Source of the DNA: JABDII01 sp041576235
GTDB taxonomy: Bacteria > Gemmatimonadota > Gemmatimonadetes > Gemmatimonadales > GWC2-71-9
Reading direction: 5' to 3'
DNA: 21,312 nt
Assembly: GCA_041576235.1 (NCBI GenBank)
Contig: JBFGLJ010000031.1
Span: 1-21,312, forward strand
Shown here: piece after piece, positions 14,839 through 21,312 of the stretch
How positions within the stretch are numbered: position 1 is the first letter of the stretch
Layout of the letters: each line of letters opens with the position of its first letter
Position numbers and translations under genes: made by a program
Notes under the pieces: generated by a model
The model's input: the letters and a program-made list of their open reading frames with translations, nothing else
Database searches by the model: none
What the model was told of the DNA's origin: nothing

Positions 14839-15621
14839 ATGACGTTCTCACACCTCACATTCGAGACCCGCGACGGGATCGCGTTCGTCACCATCAACCG
14901 GCCCGACAAGCTCAACGCCTTGAACGATGCCGTGATCGGCGAGTTGCGCCAAGCCGTCGACCGAATCGAGTCCGACGAGGACATCGCCGGGGTCATCATC
15001 ACCGGAGCGGGGCCCAAGGCCTTCGTGGCCGGAGCCGACATCGAAGAGTTGGCTACCCAGGGCCCACTGACCGGGAAGGCTCGGTCGGTTGCGGGTCAGC
15101 AGGTCTTTCGTCGGTTGGAGCAGTGCGGCAAGCCTGTCATCGCCGCCATCAACGGGTTTGCCCTCGGCGGCGGCTGCGAACTGGCCATGGCGTGTCACCT
15201 GAGAGTGGCCAGTGAGAAGGCCAAGCTGGGACAACCGGAAGTGAAACTAGGCATCGGCCCGGGGTACGGGGGAACCGTGCGGCTGCCACGCTTGGTGGGC
15301 CGGGGCCGCGCGCTCGAGTTGCTGTTGACCGGCGAGATGATCGACGCCCAGGAGGCGCACCGCATCGGGCTCGTCAACCGCGTGGTGCCCCCCGAGGAGG
15401 TGCTGGCCGAAGCCGAGCGTTTGCTCAGGTCGATGCTGGCAAACGGCCCGGTCGCGGTGCGGCTCTGCCTCGAGGCGGTCGATCAGGGCCTGGACATGAC
15501 CCTGGACGAAGCCCAGGTACTCGAGGCCAATCACTTCGGGCTCGTCGCCTCGACCGAGGACATGCGCGAGGGGATGGCAGCCTTTCTGGAGAAGCGGAAG
15601 GCGAGATTCCAGGGACGCTGA
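14839..15621 (+). CDS. Enoyl-CoA hydratase (crotonase family)
   Basis: A 260-residue crotonase-fold enzyme that hydrates trans-2-enoyl-CoA to 3-hydroxyacyl-CoA in beta-oxidation or related pathways. The oxyanion-hole segments AFVAGADIEEL and NGFALGGGCEL are present. Both catalytic glutamates of true hydratases are in place: E114 in GGGCEL and E134 in GQPEVKLG, 20 residues apart as in the rat mitochondrial enzyme. This separates it from crotonase relatives that lack one of them. The ATG at 14839 gives the usual N-terminus; an upstream extension to 14755 is possible in frame but not needed. Downstream it is convergent with a small membrane protein gene. Substrate chain length cannot be told from sequence. 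Confidence 0.93.
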   Translation: MTFSHLTFETRDGIAFVTINRPDKLNALNDAVIGELRQAVDRIESDEDIAGVIITGAGPKAFVAGADIEELATQGPLTGKARSVAGQQVFRRLEQCGKPVIAAINGFALGGGCELAMACHLRVASEKAKLGQPEVKLGIGPGYGGTVRLPRLVGRGRALELLLTGEMIDAQEAHRIGLVNRVVPPEEVLAEAERLLRSMLANGPVAVRLCLEAVDQGLDMTLDEAQVLEANHFGLVASTEDMREGMAAFLEKRKARFQGR

Positions 15622-15661
15622 GCGGTCGGCCCGCGCCCTGGAACCGTCATTCTCGCGTGGC

Positions 15662-16096
15662 CTAGGTTGCCGGTCCCGGGGGCGGGGGCACGTCCTCCGG
15701 ACGACGGCGCCCTCCGATGACGATGCCAAGGAGTCCCACGAGCAGGGCCGCGAGCCCGACGACCAGGGTGACCTGGAATATCCATGGGAACCAGCCCCGG
15801 AACCCACTCAACAGCGCGCCGACCAAGACCAGACCGGAGAGCGCCACGAGGGCGACCCCAACCAAGAACAGTCGGATCCACTTGAGCCGCCGGGCGTATC
15901 GGGCCATCGGAAAGTAGCACTCCGGACAGATGGCCCCCGTGGGCTGGAGCCAGATGAACGACCACCGCTTCTCGCCTTCGGCTGCTGAAGGCGGAGCACC
16001 GGCAACGGGACTCGTCGATGGAACAACCTGCTTTCCGCACCCTGGACAGGTGACCGTCGTGAAGGCCGCGCTGATGCGGCCGCTGATTCTGTTCAT
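15662..16096 (-). CDS. Small zinc-ribbon protein with two membrane helices
   Basis: A 144-residue protein with CPGC (17-20) and CPEC (58-61), a likely zinc site split by a Pro/Ala-rich insert, followed by two membrane helices (about 74-95 and 103-126) and a Pro-rich tail. A strong ribosome binding site (GGGAGGGAAGG) directly precedes the ATG at 16096. It is the last gene of the minus-strand bc unit, 40 bases after cytochrome b, so it may be an accessory or assembly factor of that complex, though nothing in the sequence proves it. I do not recognise the family. Confidence 0.75.
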   Translation of the reverse strand: MNRISGRISAAFTTVTCPGCGKQVVPSTSPVAGAPPSAAEGEKRWSFIWLQPTGAICPECYFPMARYARRLKWIRLFLVGVALVALSGLVLVGALLSGFRGWFPWIFQVTLVVGLAALLVGLLGIVIGGRRRPEDVPPPPGPAT

Positions 16097-16136
16097 CCTT
16101 CCCTCCCGGTGGGGAGTCAGGACAGGGGCTGCACAG

Positions 16137-17234
16137 TTACACCGTCGGGTTGGCGGTGTAGCCGAGATAGGTCAACACGATGATATAGACGATCGTGGCG
16201 ATGATGATCCAGGTGAACAGCCTGTTGGGCTCGCCACGGGCGGCCTTGCGATCGATGAAGGGCACCAGAAAGAGCAACAGGCCAAGCAGACTAAATCCTA
16301 GGACTCCCACAATCTCACCCTCGATGCCCAAGATGTGGCTGGGCAGGTACTTCAACGTCTGGAACATGAACATGAAGTACCACTCGGGCTTGATCCCGGC
16401 GGGAGCCGGCAGGAACGGGTCGGCCTTGTCGCCCAGCTCGGCCGGGAAGAAGGCGGCGAGGGCGGCCAGGATGGCCAGCGCCGTGAGCCACCCCACCAGA
16501 TCGCGGAGCAGGAAGTTGGGGAAGAACGGCATCGCCCGCCGCGGATTGGTCGCGCGCTCGATGCCCGGCGGAATGCTCATGCCGTGCTTCTGGACGAGGA
16601 ACAGATGGAGTCCCAACAGTCCAAACGTGATCCCAGGTAGCACGGCAACGTGGATGGCATAGAAGCGGGTCAGCGTGGCCCCGGTCACGTCTTCCCCGCC
16701 CCGGCCCACGCGGAGCAAAAAATCACCGATGAGTGGAACGGCCCCGGTGATCTCGGTTCCGACTCGGGTCGCGAAATAGGCCAGTTCGTTCCACGGCAGG
16801 AGATAGCCGGTGAAGCCGAACGCGAGCGCGAGCCCAAACAAGATCACTCCCGACAACCAGGTGACCTCACGCGGTTGCCGATAGGCCCGCATGAGCAGCA
16901 CGCTGAAGAGGTGCAGGAACAAGGTGAAGATCATGAGGTTGGCCGCCCAGTGGTGGATGGAGCGGACCAGCCAGCCGAACTGCACCTCCGCCATCAAGAA
17001 CTGGATCGACTCAAAGGCCTCCTCGGCGCTCGGCCGGTAGTAGAACAGCAGCAACACGCCCGTCGCCACCTGCACCACGAACAAGAACAGCGTCATGCCG
17101 CCCAGGTAATACCAGACGGTGTGACGGTGGACGGGGACTTGCTTCTTGAGGGCGAGTTGCTTGAGACCCGCGAACCCGATCCGCCGTTCGAGCCACGCAC
17201 CGGTCTGGCCAAGCCAGCGACGCATGCGGTCCAC
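16137..17234 (-). CDS. Cytochrome b of a Rieske/cytochrome b complex (b6 plus subunit IV)
   Basis: A 365-residue integral membrane protein with eight expected helices. The heme-b ligands are H94 and H108 in helix B and H195 and H210 in helix D. The Qo motif PEWY is intact (283-286), as are GYLLPWNE and TGATLTRFYAIH. Together with the adjacent Rieske protein it should oxidise quinol, sending one electron to the Rieske cluster and the other through the b hemes. The GTG start at 17234 lies one base after the Rieske stop; an in-frame ATG lies three codons on. Compared with the copy at 1038-2285 it lacks the long C-terminal tail and keeps the catalytic glutamate, so this is the canonical copy. Confidence 0.95.
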   Translation of the reverse strand: MDRMRRWLGQTGAWLERRIGFAGLKQLALKKQVPVHRHTVWYYLGGMTLFLFVVQVATGVLLLFYYRPSAEEAFESIQFLMAEVQFGWLVRSIHHWAANLMIFTLFLHLFSVLLMRAYRQPREVTWLSGVILFGLALAFGFTGYLLPWNELAYFATRVGTEITGAVPLIGDFLLRVGRGGEDVTGATLTRFYAIHVAVLPGITFGLLGLHLFLVQKHGMSIPPGIERATNPRRAMPFFPNFLLRDLVGWLTALAILAALAAFFPAELGDKADPFLPAPAGIKPEWYFMFMFQTLKYLPSHILGIEGEIVGVLGFSLLGLLLFLVPFIDRKAARGEPNRLFTWIIIATIVYIIVLTYLGYTANPTV

Positions 17235-17235
17235 G

Positions 17236-17745
17236 TCAGGTGCCCTTGCTCACCACGATTTGATCGCCACGGACGTTGACCGTGTAGGCCTCGAGGGGTG
17301 CGGGGGGAGGGCCTTGGAGCACGCGGCCGTTCACGTCGAAATGGCCGTTGTGGCACGCGCACCAGATGTGCCCAATGTCCTTGCGGTATTGGACGATGCA
17401 GCCCAAGTGCGTGCACACCGCCGAAAAGGCCCGAAGTTCTCCCGAGGGCAGCCGCACGATGATCCCCGGCCGGCTCCCGAACTTGAAGATCTTGCCTTCG
17501 TTCGCCGCCAGGTCGGCGGGCGTGATCGGAAGGGTGACGGTGCCTGCGGTCGATTCACCCGCCGCGGGCGGAACGATGTAGCGGCCCGCCGGGTAGAGAA
17601 TGGCCAACACCAGCCCGCCGACCCCCGTCGTCAGGAGCCAGGAGGTGAGGGTCCTGCTGGCCAACCACTCGATGAACCGCCGCCGCGGGGTCCCGGGTGC
17701 GGGAGGCGGCTTGGGGGCGGGAGGAGGGACGGGTGGTTCGCTCAT
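17236..17745 (-). CDS. Rieske [2Fe-2S] protein, canonical
   Basis: A 169-residue protein with a Pro-rich cytoplasmic N-terminus, a membrane helix (about 35-57) preceded by RRRF, and a Rieske domain. The cluster boxes are CTHLGC (C111, H113, disulfide C116) and CACHNGHFD (C129, disulfide C131, H132). It accepts one electron from quinol at the cytochrome b Qo site and passes it to a c-type cytochrome. The ATG at 17745 has GGAG six bases upstream. The gene lies between the 9-heme cytochrome (13-base gap) and cytochrome b (one-base gap), so the complex and its acceptors are co-transcribed. Confidence 0.95.
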   Translation of the reverse strand: MSEPPVPPPAPKPPPAPGTPRRRFIEWLASRTLTSWLLTTGVGGLVLAILYPAGRYIVPPAAGESTAGTVTLPITPADLAANEGKIFKFGSRPGIIVRLPSGELRAFSAVCTHLGCIVQYRKDIGHIWCACHNGHFDVNGRVLQGPPPAPLEAYTVNVRGDQIVVSKGT

Positions 17746-17758
17746 GCCGACTCCGGAA

Positions 17759-19036
17759 CTAGGATGCGGGGGCCCGGCGCTCGAGTTCTCTGATGCGGAG
17801 CACGAGCCCGGCGATCAACGCCAGAATGATCGTGACCGAGATGGTGAGACCCAAGCGGCGGAACCGGAGTTCGCCCATGGCCCGCTCGCCCCGGTCGTGG
17901 GCAACGCTCGCGATCTCGAGACCTGGAGTCACCTGTTCCTCAACGGCCTCGACTGTGAAGGCGTGGAGCGAGGCCCTCGCTTGAACCAGGGCGGTCTGGG
18001 CGCCACCCAATTCAAAGAGCGCCTCGCTGACCTCGACCCCCGAGTTCTCGGCCTTGTGCAGAATCGAGTCGGCCGCCGCGGACATGTGCTTGAGCGAGTC
18101 CAACAACCCCCGCATCACGACGATCTTCTCGCCGCTCTTCGAATCGGCCTTGTGGCACTTGGCGCAAACCGCCCCCTCCTCGAGGCCGAGCAGGTCGTCG
18201 CCCGCCAGCTGGATGTCGTGGTTGTTGTGGCAGGCGGCGCAGCCCGGGACGCCAAGCATCGGGAAGAGCCGGGCGTGAAGACTGACGGCAAATTGCTCGG
18301 CCATGACCGAATGGCACTGCCCGCATGTGTTGCCGACCCACGATATGCCGGGCGGGGCAGCCCCGTGGTTCCCGTGGCAGTCGTTGCACGTGGGGGCACC
18401 CAGGTCATGCTCCTCGGAGAGTTGTAGCCAATGGATGCTCCGCTCGTACTTCTCGCGCTGATCGATGGCCAGTCCGTAGGGCGCCATGATCTCCGCGTTC
18501 GCGTGGCACGCAGCGCAGGTCTCCGCCACCTTGAGCGGATGCACGGTCGAGAGCGGATCGGATGGAAGCCGAATCGCGTGAGCCGTGTGACAACTCGTAC
18601 AGGTCGCAACCAGCGAGTCGTTGACCCCGAGCAGCCGCTGACCGTGGACCGAGGTGGCGTATTCGTCGACTTGATCAACCCGAAGCGACGGGTTGTACTG
18701 TTTCATGAACTGGGCGTTCGAATGGCAGCGGCCGCAAAGCTGGGGAATCTGGTTCCGGCCCGGCTTGGCCAAATAGCCCTTGGCCGGATCCATGGCATCG
18801 AGGCCGGCAATCGTGGCGTCGCCCCCGTGGCAGGCAATGCAGCCGAATCCCTTGGCGGCATGGATGTCATCCCGAAACGTCTTGACGGGATCGGACAACC
18901 GGGAATCCGGGAGGATCTCGTGGCAGGTGACGCATGAGCCCTCTCCAGCCTGCGGGGCTTGTGAGAAGGCACGCGCTGGAAGCCCGAGCGCCGTAGCACC
19001 CAGGATGACCAAGACCGCTGCGCGCGGCGCGCTCAC
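17759..19036 (-). CDS. Membrane-anchored 9-heme c-type cytochrome (canonical bc unit)
   Basis: A 425-residue protein with a signal peptide ending AFSQA and nine CXXCH (CVTCH, CIACH, CGRCH, CTSCH, CAACH, CNDCH, CGQCH, CAACH, CAKCH). A heme-free helical stretch follows, then a C-terminal membrane helix (about 393-413) and a basic tail. Segments between hemes (for example HGQRLLG, CNDCHGNHGAAPP, GCAACHNNHD) line up with the protein at 2282-3520 over its full length. The GTG start overlaps the stop of the tetraheme gene (GTGA). In this unit it could replace cytochrome c1 as the acceptor from the Rieske protein or carry electrons from the complex to periplasmic partners. Confidence 0.9.
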   Translation of the reverse strand: MSAPRAAVLVILGATALGLPARAFSQAPQAGEGSCVTCHEILPDSRLSDPVKTFRDDIHAAKGFGCIACHGGDATIAGLDAMDPAKGYLAKPGRNQIPQLCGRCHSNAQFMKQYNPSLRVDQVDEYATSVHGQRLLGVNDSLVATCTSCHTAHAIRLPSDPLSTVHPLKVAETCAACHANAEIMAPYGLAIDQREKYERSIHWLQLSEEHDLGAPTCNDCHGNHGAAPPGISWVGNTCGQCHSVMAEQFAVSLHARLFPMLGVPGCAACHNNHDIQLAGDDLLGLEEGAVCAKCHKADSKSGEKIVVMRGLLDSLKHMSAAADSILHKAENSGVEVSEALFELGGAQTALVQARASLHAFTVEAVEEQVTPGLEIASVAHDRGERAMGELRFRRLGLTISVTIILALIAGLVLRIRELERRAPAS

Positions 19037-20262
19037 TCAGGGGCACCCTGCTCAACGAAGTACGCTGCGAGATCCGCCATCTCTTCCGGAATGAAGGTCG
19101 GCCAAATGACCTGCCCCTCCGCCGCTTGCCACATGATGCGCCCGTGATTCCAGAGGGCGGCAATCACGGCGGTCGGGGTGTTGAGGTGCTTCACGTCCGC
19201 CAAATCCCCGGCGTCCTTCCCGCCACCGCCTCGTCCCCGAAGCGAATGACAACCCAGACACCCTCGCCCCTGCATGACCCTCCGGCCGGCGCCGGCGTCT
19301 CCCAGCCGCTGGAAATACCTGACCGAATAGAGATACGCAACGATGTCGGCCATTTGGCCAACCTCGAGCTGGGGCACCGCCATCCCCTGCCCACGGAACA
19401 CACGTTGCATGGCCGGGCCCTTGTTCCACAAGCGCACCGCGAATTCGGCCAGGCTGAGCGAACGATTCTGCATGGCCAGATCGGCCGCCTGGGCTCCCCC
19501 GCGACCGCGAACGCTGTGGCAGTTCACACATCCTTTTTCGGTGAACCACTTCCGTCCCAGCGTCGCCCGGCCTGGAAGCACGTACATCGGACCTTGGGGC
19601 GGGCCCGGGGTCGCCCCGCGCAGGTAGGCAACGAGGTCGGTGAGTTCGGCGGCGGTGAATTGCGGGCGGGGAATGTTGAGCGTGGCCATCGCTTCGGACA
19701 TGGCGGGGCCGTGGTTCCACAGCGCAGTCGCGACCTCGATGAAGGACCCCATTTGGCCCAGATAATCTAGATTGGGACCGACGACGCCCCCCACGCCCCC
19801 GACCTGGTGGCAGCGCACGCATTGCTTGGCCGCGAACAGCGCTCGGCCCTTCTCACGGTCTCCCGGGACATCGAAGTAGTTGATGGATGTGAGAAAGGCG
19901 ATGAGATCGCCCATCTCCCGAGGGCTCATGTGGGGCGGCTGGATGTTCTGCGCCCGCATCTGGGCCATCATGCCGGGGTAGTGGTTCCAGAAGGCCGAAG
20001 CCAAGTCGTAGAAGGACCGGAGTGTCCCGACCTTGCCGAGGTCGGGCCCTATGGTCCCGCCGAGGCCGTTGATGGCGTGGCAGGTCGCGCACCCCTTGGC
20101 CCCGAACACCCACGATCCGGCCAGTGCGTTTTGGGCCGGTTGGATGGGAGTCTGGGCTGAAACGGGCCGGTCGGGTGCGAGCACCAGCGCCGAGAGCATG
20201 AGCGCCCCAGCCCGCGAAAGCCGCTTCACCATGGTGGGTCCAAACGCATGTTGTGATGTCAT
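19033..20262 (-). CDS. Four-domain class I-like cytochrome c
   Basis: A 409-residue secreted protein made of four tandem monoheme domains with CATCH, CVRCH, CVNCH and CLGCH. Each domain has a Gly-rich segment after the heme, then a WN(H/K)xPxM-type segment (WNHYPGM, WNHGPAM, WNKGPAM, WNHGRIM) whose Met is the likely distal ligand, and a closing helix such as LTDLVAYL. Met/His hemes of this kind have high potential and suit acceptance of electrons from a bc complex. The start is uncertain: ATG at 20262 (GGTGAG upstream) and ATG at 20232 both lead into the signal peptide ending RPVSAQ; a longer frame to 20337 exists. It is the first gene of the minus-strand unit and overlaps the 9-heme gene. 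Confidence 0.87.
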   Translation of the reverse strand: MTSQHAFGPTMVKRLSRAGALMLSALVLAPDRPVSAQTPIQPAQNALAGSWVFGAKGCATCHAINGLGGTIGPDLGKVGTLRSFYDLASAFWNHYPGMMAQMRAQNIQPPHMSPREMGDLIAFLTSINYFDVPGDREKGRALFAAKQCVRCHQVGGVGGVVGPNLDYLGQMGSFIEVATALWNHGPAMSEAMATLNIPRPQFTAAELTDLVAYLRGATPGPPQGPMYVLPGRATLGRKWFTEKGCVNCHSVRGRGGAQAADLAMQNRSLSLAEFAVRLWNKGPAMQRVFRGQGMAVPQLEVGQMADIVAYLYSVRYFQRLGDAGAGRRVMQGRGCLGCHSLRGRGGGGKDAGDLADVKHLNTPTAVIAALWNHGRIMWQAAEGQVIWPTFIPEEMADLAAYFVEQGAPE

Positions 20263-20555
20263 TACGCTCACCGGAGTATCCTCTCGATAACATACGGCGT
20301 CTCGAGGTCCGCTGGCCGCCGATTCGGCGAGTTCCACACAAATTGCCTGCGACCAGTGAACGGACCGTTAAATCTGCGTGAAGGGGACACCTTCCGCGAC
20401 TGGCGAACCAGCGGCTGACGCCGGCCTTCACACCTACTTCATGGCGCCTTCACTTTGTGGCTGGTATCCGTTGTAACACAGCCCAAAAGTTGCGGATTCC
20501 TTGCCTGGCTCCTCCATCGAGGGAGACACTTCAGCAACTGGACAACGAGGGACGC
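20263..20555. promoter_or_regulatory. Divergent promoter region with two 11-base dyads
   Basis: This stretch separates the leftward bc unit from the rightward NHL-like gene. It holds two short palindromes with a one-base centre, GCCGATTCGGC at 20318-20328 and AACGGACCGTT at 20359-20369, about 40 bases apart, upstream of the bc unit. They may be operator sites, but short dyads are frequent in GC-rich DNA. No convincing sigma-70 promoter was found in either direction. Confidence 0.35.
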
Positions 20556-21312
20556 ATGCGACTCTCACACCCCGGGGGCACCGCGCTCACCGCGATGGGG
20601 GCATTGGCCCTTGCGTGGGCGTGCTCAGACCATAGGGTGCCCCTCGGCCCACCTGGATCGGCCGCGCTCGAAGCCCGAGCCGGCTTCGTCCTGCCGCCAG
20701 GACGAACGATGGCCCCCGTGCGGGCAGCCCTGGGGCAAGGGACCACCTTATTTGTCTCAGACTTCCGCAACGGCGTCATTTATCAAATGGCCTTCCCCGG
20801 TAGCCGCGTCAAGGTTGCCCAGACCATCCCGGTGCCGGGTGGACCGCTCGGCATCGCCTGGGCCAAGAACACGCTCTTCGTGGGCCTCGCCGAGGCCGGA
20901 CGCGTCGATGCCTACCGTTCCCCCGGGCAAGCGCGCTACACCGTCGCCGCGAGGCGCTGGCTCTTCAGCCTGGGTGGATCCGGGACGTTTACGGAACCGA
21001 CCGATATTGCAGTCGATACCCTGCAGTCGCTGATCTTCGTGCTCGATGCCCAACAGCGAGCCGTCAAGGTCTTCGATCTCGCCGACGGGACACCCCGCTT
21101 CACCATTTCGGGCCCGGGATTGGGCGCCGAGCAACTGCAGAACCCGACCGCACTGGCGGTCGATCCGGTAGGGCAGGAGATCGTGGTTAGCGATTATGGA
21201 GAACCGACCGAGCCCAGCACACAGCCGGCGCTCAAGGTGTTCGATTATCAGGGCGTCCTGCTCACGACCATCTCCGGCAAGCAAGGCATGATGGGCCAGC
21301 GATTCTCCCGTC
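20556..21312 (+). CDS. Exported NHL/beta-propeller-like protein, N-terminal part (cut by window edge)
   Basis: An open frame runs from ATG 20556 to the right edge (252 codons, no stop), preceded by GAGGGA six bases upstream. The first 23 residues form a signal peptide ending in Cys (ALAWACSD), which may be a lipoprotein site, although the box is not ideal. The rest shows repeated blade-like units: EPTDIAVD then FVLDAQQRAVKVFD, and NPTALAVDP then VVSDYGEP and ALKVFDYQGVLLTTISG. This is the NHL-repeat pattern of six-bladed propellers, which usually bind partners outside the cytoplasm. NHL proteins are often encoded beside extracellular cytochromes, so a link to the conduit or the bc unit is possible but unproven. 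Confidence 0.8.
   Translation, partial: MRLSHPGGTALTAMGALALAWACSDHRVPLGPPGSAALEARAGFVLPPGRTMAPVRAALGQGTTLFVSDFRNGVIYQMAFPGSRVKVAQTIPVPGGPLGIAWAKNTLFVGLAEAGRVDAYRSPGQARYTVAARRWLFSLGGSGTFTEPTDIAVDTLQSLIFVLDAQQRAVKVFDLADGTPRFTISGPGLGAEQLQNPTALAVDPVGQEIVVSDYGEPTEPSTQPALKVFDYQGVLLTTISGKQGMMGQRFSR

Noticed and set aside
13273..15621. Link of glycerol kinase and enoyl-CoA hydratase to the electron-transfer genes
   Set aside because: Both look like complete ordinary enzymes in separate transcription units; nothing but position ties them to the cytochromes.

Overview
The window is GC-rich, tightly packed DNA from a Gram-negative bacterium: it encodes an outer-membrane barrel, a lipoprotein and secreted c-type cytochromes. 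Gene style (many GTG starts, GTGA/ATGA stop-start overlaps, multiheme cytochromes paired with cytochrome b genes) would fit Gemmatimonadota, Acidobacteriota or a similar phylum, but no marker gene is present, so taxonomy is inference. Nineteen protein genes are supported, two of them cut by the window edges. Eight are c-type cytochromes, which together carry 84 heme-binding motifs (82 CXXCH plus two CX4CH). No tRNA, rRNA, CRISPR array or mobile element was seen.

Layout. 1-170 (-): start of a zinc-ribbon protein. 588-5502 (+): a tightly coupled block with a Rieske-fold protein that has lost its cluster ligands, a divergent cytochrome b, a 9-heme membrane-anchored cytochrome and a 22-heme NapC/NrfH-type cytochrome. 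5555-7770 (+): an 11-heme membrane cytochrome overlapping a four- to five-helix cytochrome b. 7911-8309 (+): a small tetraheme periplasmic cytochrome, closed by a strong intrinsic terminator. 8647-13256 (+): a porin-cytochrome set made of a 9-heme lipoprotein, an outer-membrane barrel and a 16-heme periplasmic cytochrome. 13273-15621: glycerol kinase (-) and enoyl-CoA hydratase (+), ordinary metabolic genes. 20262-15662 (-): a five-gene unit with a four-domain class I-like cytochrome c, a second 9-heme cytochrome, a canonical Rieske protein, a canonical cytochrome b and a small zinc-ribbon membrane protein. 20556-21312 (+): start of an exported NHL/beta-propeller-like protein.

How it fits together (inference). 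The minus-strand unit looks like a working quinol:cytochrome c oxidoreductase with its own acceptor cytochromes. The left block is a parallel, altered copy of the same idea: its Rieske and cytochrome b subunits have lost the residues needed for normal bifurcating quinol oxidation, while the b-heme histidines and a 9-heme partner remain. Together with the NapC-type and b-type quinone modules it could pass electrons between the quinone pool, periplasmic multiheme carriers and the porin-cytochrome conduit to or from extracellular donors or acceptors. Direction of flow (metal reduction or metal oxidation) cannot be read from the sequence.

The most interesting signal is the cluster-less Rieske and PEWY-less cytochrome b pair at 588-2285, which can be compared directly with the intact pair at 16137-17745 in the same window.
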